From NCBI RefSeq assembly GCF_037392515.1, contig NC_090291.1, positions 27,762,001-27,826,000 on the forward strand: DNA of 64,000 nucleotides, in the 5' to 3' direction. Below the pieces are notes generated by a model that searched no databases, was not told the DNA's origin, and saw only the letters and a program-made list of their open reading frames with translations. Source of the stretch: Haliotis asinina (taxonomy: Eukaryota; Mollusca; Gastropoda; Lepetellida; Haliotidae). Each line of letters opens with the position of its first letter. Position 1 is the stretch's first letter. Of this stretch, positions 49,101 through 58,160 are shown piece by piece. A program made the position numbers and the translations under genes.

Positions 49101-52100
49101 CAACTCAGCTTTGTTTGTGTCAGATCCCACACTCTGTCACACTCAATTCATTGCTTCAACAGATAAAACTAAACAGATAAAACTACAAAGATAACCCTGA
49201 ACATGCTAATGAGTAACTGATAACTGTGTGTATTTATTTATTTTTATCTTTATCATATGATGTCATATGATGTCATATGATGTCATATGATGTCATATGA
49301 TGTCATATGATGTCATTGATCCATCTGACGAAGGGGCAAGGAATAGCCCAGAAACATCGTGAAAACAATAAAGAAGAAGTTGACATCCATAACATTTTGT
49401 CGTATATTAGAATACTGACTTCTAAATGCCTCTCAAGAACCTCATCATATGATGTCACGATAATCGCAAGAGATAAGTAAACTTCAAATACAAGCTTTTT
49501 CTATCTCTAATTCTCTAGGTGTTCAAAACAACAGGAATCAAACAGTATCTTGATTTAGGGCAACATCATGCATAGTGTCCAGTTTGCATGTCAGGATGTT
49601 TCAGTTTGAAATGCACCACATACATATGGCAAACCAATCAGTGTTTTGTTTTACAGTTACTTCCGGAAGGAGAACCTGTATGGCCTTGCTTGTTTCGAGA
49701 ATATGAAGGTTGAGAGTGAGATAGAGCGAGGAGCAAGGATGAAGTCTGTGGGGATCCTATCTACATCCTACACCTCCCTCTACAAACACATGCAGTTCCT
49801 TGAGACACAAGTCCGGTAACTAGCCAGATCTTGGACTTGTATATCTGGTTAATATGCGACAGTTAAACAGTAGTCTAGGTTTTATATGTGATCATTTTGT
49901 GTCATTCTGTGCAGTGGTGACTTGAAAAGTCATTTCAGAAGAATTCTTGACCTATCCAAGTTACAGTTGACGAAAATATCAACCTGATTCTTCATTCATG
50001 ACACACTAGTTTTGTTTCATATGGTTTCTTATCTTCCTCTTAGTTGCAACATATGTAATATTTGTGATTTCACTTTCTCAGTAAAGTACAAAATCTAGTA
50101 CTTTTTCAGTTGAGTCCATCCGGGATTCGAACCCGAACCCCTCTTAGTTGTCTCCCATGACAATAGGAGCAGCAGCATCAGTACGACAATACACACATAT
50201 GTCCTGGTTCTTGCTAAAGTCATATCTCATGCCCTCTTGTACCCAATGTCTTCAAATTTGGTGACTGTCTACATTGGGTGATCACACTGACACCAGTCAA
50301 TTTGGGTGACCTTGACCTTATTTTCATTTTCACCATGACACTTTGACTACTTTTCAAACTCATGGTGATGCACTCCATCAGCAATGGAGTAGTAAATTAA
50401 TGAATTACAGTATATGTTTTCATGTTCTTGTCTGTTATTTGGCTAGTGTGTCAACAGTGTAAACTACTGACATCTCACGTTTTATTCCCATGGATGATTG
50501 TGCTGCATCTTTACTTTTTCTAATCATTGCATTGCAGATATTTTGTGTTATCAAAATTGCATCAAGGATATTATAAGTATGAGACAGTGAAACCTCCACC
50601 TGTTTTCAGACATCAGCTGGAGGTGCCTGGCATATACACACAGTTGATTGCTTTCTATGATGACAAGAAGGGGGTGCTGCCGGCGAGCGGGTCAGCAGAG
50701 ATGTTGAAAATCCCCAGCCCTGCATCCACGCCTTCCACACCCAGCAAAGAACTCCTGCCAGAAATGAAGGTGAGGCTGAGAAATGCAGAGTGTTAGAGCA
50801 GACGGCATTATCACATCTCTTTCAGGAACCTTTTTATCATGAAATATTCACCATGTAATGATTAAGCATAAACAGCTAGCATATTTCTTGCTTCATATAG
50901 TGATCCTTGCTCTGCAAAAGACATAACGCTTATGGTTTCACAAAGAGTCATGGTGTTACTGTTATCACTTCTGGATGTGTGACCCAAACATTCTGCAATG
51001 TCGCACATGGTGGACAGCATGTGAGGTACCAGTAACCAAGTGCCCAGTGATTCATCATAGCAAAGCTTGTAGCTTTTTCCAATGAAGATCTTGCTGCGGT
51101 GGACAATTTGGAAATACAGGCATGACTGGGGGAGTCACGTGGGGTTAAACCATGCTGAACAGTTGTAGTGAATGTAGGAGGTCTTGATGCAGGTTTTAGA
51201 TATACAGTACTTGAAAGTAAGAAAATATTAAATCAGGTTTTCCCTGGGATTGGAAGCCTTTTGGAAGGTTTTGGTCACATCCCTGGCTATAGTCATCTTT
51301 ATCAGCAGTGTTTCTCATGGCAACATTTGCCATAGACCTTTCCTTCTTCTGCAGCAGTCTTCATGTTAGTGTGCTGGAGGTCATAAGGATAGCCACAGTC
51401 AGTCCATCTGAGTCTCTTCAGGATTAGGTAAATGAAACAGAAGAAAATATCTTTACCTAAAAAGGAATACAGATGACCTAATGGTGAACTGGAACCTCTT
51501 GATAGTCTGAGATTTTTTTAAAAAGATTTCAAGTTATCTAAACAGCTTTGACTGAGACTAGGCAAAAGGGCTATTGCTTGTTTTCAGGAGCAAATCTGGG
51601 AAACTCACACCAGTTGTGAGATAGGTCTTGTGCTGAATTGGCGCTTTTTGATAGTTTAGGATTTTACAAGTGTCCTTAACAAAAGGTTTGGTATGATTAT
51701 CATTCATATCAATGATTGTGTCCTCTTGTTAAAAGGAATGCATCTGAGAATTGAATTGGTAGGTTGAAATGAGTTGCCTCCCTTCAACCAACCATTCTCA
51801 GCTGAGAGGTAAGGTAAAGGAGTAATCCGATACTCTCAGCTTCACACCTAGTCTCCTTCCTTTCAGATCACCCATCCAGCTGGCTGTTTCTCCCAATTCA
51901 TCAAGTTCTTCGGAGAACAGATCTACACCCTGTGGAAGTTTGCCCTCCTCCAGAAGCGCATCCTCTTCTTCTCTCCTCCACCCATTGGGGTGGTGTGTTA
52001 CAGAGGTGGGACCTTGGGAAGCAACTGAGTCAATGTCAGACAAAACGGGACTGTAGACCCACAATGTTGGGCATCTCCCTTATTGATCTTTCCTACATGG

Positions 52101-55100
52101 AACAGATGGAATCCATAGATGACTAGAGTATTGAAAATGAATGAATAAACAATAAACCAAGACATGACAAGATTTTGTGCAGTCCTCATAATACTGTTTC
52201 TTTCTTTCACTGAAAAAAGTTTTGTGTTTTGTTTAAAGGCTGTAAGAATTGATTAAGCTTTATGATGTGGTTTGTAAGTATTTATAAAACTAATTAGAAG
52301 ATGGTATGTGTGTCATTAAGTACCTGGTGATAACCAACCAAATTACCCAGCCACTAGATCCTGGTGTCTTAAGAACAAAATTACTACTACAGACCTATTC
52401 TGAATGTATGTGCAGTTCTGGCATCTCCTGTGATGGTTGATTGTTGATTGTATCCTGTGTTTAAGTTGATAACTTGTGTTTGATTATGTCAAATTCCCCA
52501 ATGAAGATTTGAAATGTTTCAGTGTACTGTGCTTGTTGCCTTGGTAACCACAATATACAAGGGCTTACACGACATGACTTCCGGCCTCATTTCTATGTGA
52601 ATGTAGCTGATATCGAGGCTTTGGAGAATGAAGTAACATATATAGCTTGTAAGTATATATGTATACATTGTGTATTTTGAAGGTAAACATGCATCATGTG
52701 ACAGTATACAGTGAAGCCCAGTTAGCCCGCACCTCGATAATCTGGATGTCTTGCCTCCCGGAAGATTTCAGCTCGTTACCAATCTATGCCTATTTAATTT
52801 GCCTCGATAATCTGGAAATTCGGGTTCCTGGAACCAGATGCTAAGTAGCTGTAACCGATCAGTAAAATAAACGTAAATGGCTTCAGAGTCCAGATGCTGT
52901 AAGTCGTGTTCATGAACCAAAAGAACATTCCCTATCGATGCTTACTTTACTGGCCTCAATCAATGGCAACAATAAACACTCGATGACATGCAGCTGCAGT
53001 TGTTGTTTTAGTTAGACATTAAATGCTCCCAACAGAAGTCTATGTGAGATATAGCCACAATTCAAAGGCATTGATGACAAGTGAGCTGTTGTGTGATTGA
53101 TTAAAGTACTTTGACAGATGGATACAGTCACGTGCACTTAAAGTAATTTTGCTTTTCGACAACGCTGCAAGTCACAAATTTGCCTCACTAACTTTGCAAA
53201 ATGTGACCTTGGTTTTTGCCTCTGAAAAACTACGTCTCATATTCAACCGATGGATGCAGGTATAATTTTGCACTTTCAAGACATGCTACAAGAGATCGAC
53301 TGAGGCAAAGAAATACCTGGAAAGTCTCGTGACATATTTTGAGATGTTCAATGATAAGAGTCACTCAGTAAAATTATTGATGTGGAAGGTTAATCAAACA
53401 CAAATAACCTTGAAAGACTTTTTGCTCTGACTGTAATTTATTGTTATGCTCAATATTCATCGTTTTTAAAGCTTTGCATTAAGTGCTTATTTTGTTTTAT
53501 CCAGAGTTGTGTCGTTTTTGTAATAGTAAGGGGAAGTAATTCTTGCTTGAACCTGGGTCCTGGTTGAGTAGTTCAAACGATTCACAAGGGTCTGGATTAT
53601 CGAGGCTTCACTGTATATGGAATATTGAAGGTAAACATGCATTCAGACAGAGTATATATAGCATACCATTGTCCTCTCTTTCACATTTGTGCAGGCACTA
53701 CAGAGAAGATATTCGAGAGCAAGACCCATCTATATGATGTGTACATAGACAACCAGATGGTTAGGGCACATACACCTGCGCTCAAGGACCTACTTAAAAT
53801 CAGTGATGCTGACAGGGAAAAATATGCCAAACTCAACAATCAAAGGTAAGCATTGGTGATACAGATACCTGTTGTGAAACATCACTTTCAGTACTCAAAG
53901 AATTGGTGGAACATTTATGACAACTTTTTATATGTTTGATCTCTATAACTTCTGGGTTTCAGCAACCCATGCTTATCGTAAGAAGTGATTAACATGATCG
54001 TGTTGGGTGGTCACGCTTGTGACTCAGTGGACACATGTAATAGTATCTCACTTGCATATATCAATGCTTGTGCTGTTGATCAGTGGATTGTTTGGTCCAG
54101 ACTGACTTATTCACAGACCACCACCATTTTGCTGGAATACTGCTGAGAGCGACATTAAACAGCAAACAAACAAAATGGGGCTGAGTGAAGGAAGCTCCCT
54201 TGTACAAACTGAGGAAAGACCCATAGTGCTTGAGTGCTTGTTGAAGATGGCTGCTCAGTTCGTCATCCATCTTGCTAATAATTTTGTTGTGACACTCCAG
54301 TTGTGGTCGCTGTAGTGTGTCTATAGTGGCTGTCTACAGTTTCCCTTCTTCTGCAGATCCTCCTATGTATTCTCTCTGCAAGAGGCAGGGGAGCAGGTGA
54401 TTGATGAAGAGGAGTTCTTCTCAAAGTAAGGACAGCTTAATATGATAAACTGTTGACAATGTATCTTGTTGCTTGTTACTTGACAGAGCAAAGTTGAACT
54501 CACCAGGAGTCATGTCAGTGTTATCTAACCTGATTTGACGTTAATCATGCCAGACCTTGTCATCATACACTGATCATGTTATTCTTTCTGCCCTTCACAT
54601 TGTTTTATGTTCAGACTTTTTGACTCTTTGACTTTGCGCTGAAGACTTCACCACTTGGGTGAAGTCCATTTCTTATGTTCCATGTTTTGGTATCGCTTGT
54701 ACATTACTTAAAGCAGAGTTAAAGCTTACACACTTGTCCATTTCTTTGTAATTCTAACCTAAACTATTGAACACATCAGCTGATTAACCTAGTAGCTAAA
54801 GCATTGGCTCATCACACCAAAGACAAGGGTTTGGTTGGATGCAATGTGTTGAGCCAATTTCAGGTGTCCCCTGCTTTGATATTGCTTGAGTATGGCGGCA
54901 TAAGACCACACTCACTCATTCACTCTTTCAACACATCAGGGTTTTCTATGGTGGCCGTTAATGTAAAATGTATCTACTGACCCTGGTATAAGACTCAGCT
55001 GACAGTAAGGATTATCCCTCAAAATCAGTCCAGATTTCATCTTCAAGCAGTGCGAATATAAAAATCTTGTCCAGTGGCATGAAATGGCACCGTCTACCAA

Positions 55101-55412
55101 AGCCATCTTCTGGCTGTTAAGATGAGACACACTGACTTAGTCTGGCAGACTGCTGCCAGTGTTTGTCACCTTGTTCTCTTTCAGTTCACTATTGTCCTTT
55201 TTTGTCATTTCAGTTTCTTCACAGAACTCAATGACAGGCTCTTCCAAACTCTTCTGGACATCTCATGTTCACAAGATCGCCAGTTGACCTCTGACCACAT
55301 GAAAAGCATGGGCCTTGACCCTGTGGGTGACCGCACATTCCTCATGGAGCTAGTGGAGCATTATGGGATAGATGTTGTCTTAATGGTGGATAACCCATGC
55401 TGTCCCAAATAG
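39930..55412 (+). CDS. DENND11: DENND11 (LCHN) DENN-domain protein, nine exons
   Basis: The vertebrate family is annotated as a probable guanine-nucleotide exchange factor for small GTPases, linked to neurite growth; no GTPase target can be read from sequence. Nine exons (39930-40152, 47970-48069, 49657-49815, 50610-50769, 51867-52005, 52523-52648, 53695-53845, 54357-54425, 55214-55412) join in frame across GT-AG introns to 441 residues; the human protein is about 455. Recognised conserved blocks in order: [139 protein letters not shown] and a C-terminal [15 protein letters not shown]. No signal peptide or membrane helix is evident. The ATG is the first in a good context (AAGATGG) and matches the short, variable N-terminus of the family. 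A Ser/Thr/Pro-rich stretch lies at about residues 185-210. Identity is sure; the precise start and exon 4 acceptor are less so. Confidence 0.95.
40250..40440. repeat. Telomere-like CCCTAA repeats around a palindrome
   Basis: Degenerate CCCTAA words (TAGCCCTAACGC, AAACCCTAAATC, AAACCCTAACC) precede the palindrome, and TAACCCTAACCCTAACC follows it, all on the same strand. These are interstitial telomeric motifs of the TTAGGG type. Confidence 0.8.
40313..40416. mobile_element. Perfect palindrome, 50-bp arms, 4-bp loop
   Basis: Arm 40313-40362 (starting TAGCCGAGAGCCGCGATGCG) is the exact reverse complement of 40367-40416. The loop is CGCC. It is GC-rich inside AT-rich intron DNA. The outermost TA on each side could be a TA target duplication of a tiny foldback element with 48-bp TIRs. 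This is inference; a replication-born inversion is also possible. Confidence 0.85.
42486..42725. mobile_element. Pogo/Tigger-like MITE fragment
   Basis: GAGTCAGGCCGCGTTAGTCC, CGACAATCCGATTCC and a TAGCTATCTGTAACCAATCT segment resemble the left part of the element at 52709. The right side ends TTTGGATAATCCCC. The ends are degraded. Confidence 0.4.
42751..43998. mobile_element. TTAA-flanked DNA element, 1248 bp
   Basis: The left end AGGTCACATGCAACC and the right end (reverse complement ATGTCACATGCAACG) are inverted repeats, each preceded by TTAA (42747-42750 and 43999-44002). The interior holds an unrecognised 88-codon frame (42824-43090) but no transposase motif. Family unknown; TTAA sites suggest piggyBac-like integration. 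Confidence 0.6.
44148..44225 (+). repeat. About 40-bp tandem repeat, two copies
   Basis: GGGTTGTTTTATAAACCCGG followed by ACCAAAACGAGACA, then the same again with CTCGG and ACCAAATCACA. Confidence 0.8.
44326..44467 (+). repeat. About 57-bp minisatellite, 2.5 copies
   Basis: The unit contains CCAGATGGTTAGGTATAAAT and ATGTTATCAAACATTTAGGT. Copies begin near 44328, 44385 and 44442. Confidence 0.9.
44765..45150 (+). mobile_element. SINE family B copy, split by an insertion
   Basis: The 5' part GTCTTCAGCAACCCATGCTT and GTCATAAG is followed by about 170 bp of foreign sequence (44821-44987). The SINE then resumes at GGATCGGGTGGCCAGGCT and continues through CACTGGATTGTCTGGTCCAG to GCTGGAATATTGCTGAGTGT and AACAATAAACCAA. 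Confidence 0.7.
45490..45677 (+). mobile_element. Candidate SINE with ATT/GTT 3' repeat
   Basis: GGGGTCACACAGCAGAAAAT, GGGTACCTGGTGGGATAACA, TAATGATCTTTGATCATACC and GGAACAGCACAATATAAATG, ending in ATTATTATTGTTGTTGTTG. The layout resembles molluscan SINEs whose 3' end is an ATT microsatellite. Only one copy is in this window. Confidence 0.5.
46300..46412 (-). mobile_element. SINE family B fragment (reversed)
   Basis: AGCATCAGTC, CCTCAGCAAACCTGATCACC, TTCACAAGCATGGGTTGCTG, AAGACCAATTTTAACCCCGA and TCTTCGCAGGT. Confidence 0.6.
46551..46655 (+). mobile_element. SINE family A 3' part
   Basis: CAGTTCCCCACATGGGTACA, GAAGCCCATTTCTGGTGTCC, GTGATATTCCTGGAATATTG and TGGTGTAAAATCAAACTCGC. Confidence 0.75.
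46797..46827 (+). repeat. G-rich tract (G-quadruplex candidate)
   Basis: GGAGGGGGAGGTGGGGGGAG followed by GGGGCTAGGGGG on the coding strand of intron 1. Confidence 0.6.
47970..48069 (+). CDS. DENND11: DENND11 exon 2 (residues 75-108)
   Basis: Encodes [20 protein letters not shown] and SHTLDKDF. Acceptor AAACAG|GTAAT, donor TTTTGT|GTAAGT. Confidence 0.95.
48335..48690 (+). repeat. About 42-bp minisatellite in intron 2
   Basis: Six or more degenerate copies built from TTCAGACACAGACCATATAA, GAGGATATGACTGACATCAG and TG, with shortened units near 48500-48530 and a 3' variant with AGGATGTGTCGTATGTCTGT. The remainder of intron 2 (48070-49656) has no other feature except the next two entries. Confidence 0.85.
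49254..49315 (+). repeat. 10-bp tandem repeat, six copies
   Basis: The unit TGATGTCATA is repeated without change. The array contains ATF/CREB-like TGATGTCA words, which may be incidental. Confidence 0.9.
49316..49390 (+). mobile_element. Possible retroelement 3'-end relic
   Basis: ATCTGACGAAGGGGCAAGGA, ATAGCCCAGAAACATCGTGA and AAACAATAAAGAAGAAGTTG resemble the GACGAAGG ... CGAAACGTCG ... AATAAAGAAG ends of some invertebrate and fish retroelements. Based on resemblance only. Confidence 0.35.
49657..49815 (+). CDS. DENND11: DENND11 exon 3 (residues 109-161)
   Basis: Encodes [40 protein letters not shown] and [12 protein letters not shown]. Acceptor TTTTACAG|TTAC, donor GTCCG|GTAACT. Confidence 0.96.
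50538..50609 (+). other. DENND11: Possible alternative exon 4 extension (24 codons)
   Basis: The upstream acceptor CATTGCAG at 50537 gives 72 bases that are open and keep the frame into exon 4, adding [20 protein letters not shown] and a few residues before the conserved HQLEVPG. Vertebrate DENND11 lacks such an insert, so the downstream acceptor TGTTTTCAG is taken as the main one. Confidence 0.4.
50610..50769 (+). CDS. DENND11: DENND11 exon 4 (residues 162-214)
   Basis: Encodes [40 protein letters not shown] and [13 protein letters not shown]. The Ser/Thr/Pro-rich second half is the least conserved part of the protein. Donor AAG|GTGAGG. Confidence 0.93.
51867..52005 (+). CDS. DENND11: DENND11 exon 5 (residues 215-260)
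   Basis: Encodes [40 protein letters not shown] and GVVCYR, the most conserved core (central DENN strand and helix). Acceptor CCTTTCAG, donor AGAG|GTGGGA. Confidence 0.97.
52523..52648 (+). CDS. DENND11: DENND11 exon 6 (residues 261-302)
   Basis: Encodes [14 protein letters not shown] and then [19 protein letters not shown]. Acceptor GTTTCAG|TGTACTG, donor GCTT|GTAAGT. Confidence 0.95.
52709..53613. mobile_element. Pogo/Tigger-like element, 905 bp, in intron 6
   Basis: The left end CAGTGAAGCCCAGTTAGCCC, with CTCGATAATCTGG further in, and the right end (reverse complement CAGTGAAGCCTCGATAATCC) form TIRs flanked by TA on both sides (52707-52708, 53614-53615). CTCGATAATCTGG occurs twice on the left (52732, 52802), suggesting a rearranged left TIR. 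There is no transposase; non-autonomous. Family assigned from the CAGTGAAGCC ... GATAATCCGG TIR style. Confidence 0.8.
53695..53845 (+). CDS. DENND11: DENND11 exon 7 (residues 303-352)
   Basis: Encodes [40 protein letters not shown] and EKYAKLNNQ. Acceptor TTTGTGCAG, donor AAAG|GTAAGC. Confidence 0.96.
53950..54172 (+). mobile_element. SINE family B copy in intron 7
   Basis: GGGTTTCAGCAACCCATGCT, TATCGTAAGAAGTGATTAAC, GTGTTGGGTGGTCACGCTTG, CAGTGGATTGTTTGGTCCAG, TTGCTGGAATACTGCTGAGA and GCGACATTAAAC. Confidence 0.8.
54357..54425 (+). CDS. DENND11: DENND11 exon 8 (residues 353-375)
   Basis: Encodes [20 protein letters not shown] and FS, an acidic linker. Acceptor CTTCTGCAG, donor TCAAA|GTAAGG. 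Confidence 0.93.
54783..54928 (+). mobile_element. SINE family A copy in intron 8
   Basis: CTAGTAGCTAAAGCATTGGC, CACCAAAGACAAGGGTTTGG (box B mutated), CCAATTTCAGGTGTCCCCTG, TTGATATTGCTTGAGTATGG, CGGCATAAGACCACACTCAC and TCATTCAC. Confidence 0.75.
55214..55412 (+). CDS. DENND11: DENND11 exon 9 (residues 376-441) and stop
   Basis: Encodes [60 protein letters not shown] and PCCPK, then TAG. The NPCC end is a hallmark of DENND11. Acceptor GTCATTTCAG; an alternative AG at about 55184 would not fit the family alignment. Confidence 0.96.
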
Positions 55413-55560
55413 TTGTCTCCACACCACACTCCCCCGTGCTACAGTTACATTTCTTTCAGCTGTCATGTAACAAGGTGCTGCCAGTTTTTGAAACAATTTT
55501 GAATATTTGAGTAAGTTATTTATGCATGTCAGGGGCCTGTTGTGAACACAATATTTCCCC

Positions 55561-55566
55561 AATAAA
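55561..55566 (+). promoter_or_regulatory. DENND11: Proximal polyadenylation signal AATAAA
   Basis: A canonical hexamer 149 bp after the stop codon. The downstream GU-rich element is modest, so longer transcripts ending at later signals (57783, 61672) are possible. Confidence 0.5.
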
Positions 55567-57851
55567 GACTGTTAGGATCAAATGTTAACCTTTAAGCTGG
55601 TATCCTATTTTCAGAGTAGTTATTTTAAGGACAACCGGAATTGACATGATTCATTCTACGATTGAATGAAATACTTCAGCATAGAAACAATGTTTTAAAA
55701 TGGCAGCAAGTCTGAATCCATATTGCTTTATGTTGTAGGCAAACTTAGAACTTTCAAAAACTAGTACATCTGAATTTCCCTTCAAATTACATATATCACA
55801 CCAGAAACATTTCTAAGACAATAATGGCAAATATTCATTACATTAAACATTCTTGAAAGCAAACAAATAGGACATATGACAAAATGGCTTGATCACTGTT
55901 ATTATGTGGAAATATGAATTTGGAAATGAAATATTTTGAATTTAACCTATTTTGTGAAATAAATGAAAACATAAATTTGTCATTGTATGAACTTGATGAG
56001 CATTTTTGCACAAAATTGAAAAATAACGATTTTAGCCTTTACAAGTATTGCCCTTCACAATGCAATATGTATACCAATTTTTCATTATGCAGAAACATTT
56101 TTATCATTCCATTAAAAAAGGTTACAAAACAAGTTACATGTAACCAAACATCCATGACAAAATGCTTTTAACTAAATTCATGAAAATGATGCATCAAAAT
56201 ACTGTATTCAGACAGGTTGCTTCGTGGGATGACTGCTCTGAAAGTAACACACCATGCATATCATTCAACCGTGTTGTGAAAATGTCATGGTTTATTGCTG
56301 TGTCTCCAAGTATCTACACTTGTTAATGATGGCAAATACCTTGTGCTACTTTAATTAGCTCTAAACCATGTCCTCATATGTTGTCTTGAAAAGACAGTCA
56401 GTTCTACATATCATGTGTATCAGTAGAAAACCAAATAGGACCGTTGGCAGTCTTACCAAGGTCAAGTCAGTTGTTGCAAGTATTCGTGTCTACAATGACA
56501 TATGTTTGTGTTCATGACTCATCGGTTATCAGCTGATATTAAGAAGATTGCTTCGTACTGGAGTTACCTCTCAGGTGCTGAAAACTGCAGCAAACAATGA
56601 ACTGTAGTGTTTCTGTAGAAGCACAGTTTTTGAGAGTACACATTGCTACTTCATGATGTGGTCGCTAGTCTAAACCAATCCAGCAATGGCTTGTTCAAGC
56701 CGGGAGAAAACAGGGTTCAGTAAAAACTAGCTTTACAGCAGACATTAGTTTTATTACTGGACATCTTGTACAAAATGTGCCATGGCATTGTGATATCTGT
56801 CACACTTTGCTTCATGCAATTCCAGACTCACATCAGTGCTACTCTGCAAATTGTCGCTCTGGTTTTTCCGGTCCTGGTGAAATATATATACCTATGTAAA
56901 ATGTACTTTGATGTTTAAGAATCTGTTTGCAGATCTAGCTAACTTTGTTTCTATAGTCAAATATGTAATGGGAAACTTTTTATCAAAATTCAGATGGTCA
57001 GCTCAGTTAAAAAGAGTATTTTGTGCACTGTTCAGACTGTGTCACCCTACAGTGTTGAAAGACTGTTCTTCTGAAACAGTGCAGGGGTCATATGTCACTT
57101 GTACATGATCTTCAGAAGGCTGGCTGCAGTACTTAAGTATCAATTGACCTTTCATGAGATGGTATCAGACATCTCAGGTCAAGTGGCAATTTAGTTGATG
57201 GGTCAGGTAATACATCTATCTGTCTATCTATCTCTCTCTATATATATAGGGCAGAGACACACACTTACCCAGAGTTCTGTTTCCCAGGCTAGCTGAAGCC
57301 ATGATGGCAAGGTAGCTCATCGCCATTCTTGGGGACTGTTTAAGCATTCAAGATATCATCCATATGAGATGTGATCACCTAATGGTGATCTCAAGGAGGA
57401 TCATATATCTATAGAAGAGCAGGGGTAACATGTGTAAAACCTGTAGCTTTTAGACTTGTTCAGAGATAATTCGAGTATGAAATGATTCGTTATCTTGTGA
57501 GTTGTGAGGAGGTGAGTCATTTTGGTAATGATGCCTGTTTCATGTGCAATATCTGTGTTTATTATGTATATATGCCCACACCTGTAGATAACATTCCACC
57601 AGCAGTGACAGTGATGCATATACATGTCATGTCAATTTCTGTCTCATTTATTTTAAAACTGAGGAACATTGATATTTTGACAGATCATTCTTGTCGCATG
57701 CAAACTTCCTCAATGCTGCTGAAGTATGCTTTGTCTTGTCTAACAAGTTCCTACCAGACGTGGATTTGAAATTGTTGATGTAAATAAACGTTATTTTGTG
57801 GTTGATTCTAAGTGGTTGACATAACACAGAAGAGAAGCTAGAGTCTGAAAT
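55567..57851. other. No gene seen; possible long 3' UTR
   Basis: Unique AT-rich sequence with no SINE. A (TCTA)n/TATA microsatellite lies at 57217-57250 and an AATAAA at 57783 with T/G-rich DNA after it. Frames at 55914-56171, 56908-57108 and 57482-57769 are unrecognised. Confidence 0.45.
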
Positions 57852-58160
57852 ATATATGACCTATCAAAAGTTTAGACTCACTTAAAACACTCACCATATG
57901 TTATATGTGTGGTTACATCGAAGATGAATTGCTCCACTAACTTGGGGGAACCGACTGCAAACCTTATGCAGATAAATTACATGAGGGTCATTCATCAAAT
58001 TGCTGAAAAGCATGTGGAAATATTGTGCATGTGAACAGCTGCATTGGGTGTAAAATTTTGTAAAGAATTCGCCAATTTTCACATAGTTCTTAATTTTTGA
58101 ACACATCACAACAATCTTTTCAACTTTACGAATCTGTTTTACAATACATCAGTTCATGTG
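57852..58160 (+). repeat. Dispersed repeat, copy 2 (mate at 23605)
   Basis: Starts ACCTATCAAAAGTTTAGACT after TATATATG. Shared blocks are listed under 23605-23895. The two copies are same-strand, 34 kb apart and differ by several small indels. Confidence 0.75.

Noticed and set aside
50110..50150. Second tRNA gene on the minus strand (GGGTTCGAATCCCGG)
   Set aside because: Only a T-arm/box B is present; no matching acceptor 5' strand, D arm or anticodon arm lies at the right distance. Probably a tRNA-derived repeat fragment or chance.
50250..50380. Interspersed repeat containing GTGACCTTGACCTT
   Set aside because: It looks like a known style of invertebrate repeat, but there is one copy here and no boundaries, so it was not annotated.
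52144..52158. AATAAA in intron 5 as the DENND11 end
   Set aside because: Conserved exons 6-9 follow with proper splice sites; it could at most serve a truncated form, for which I see no evidence.
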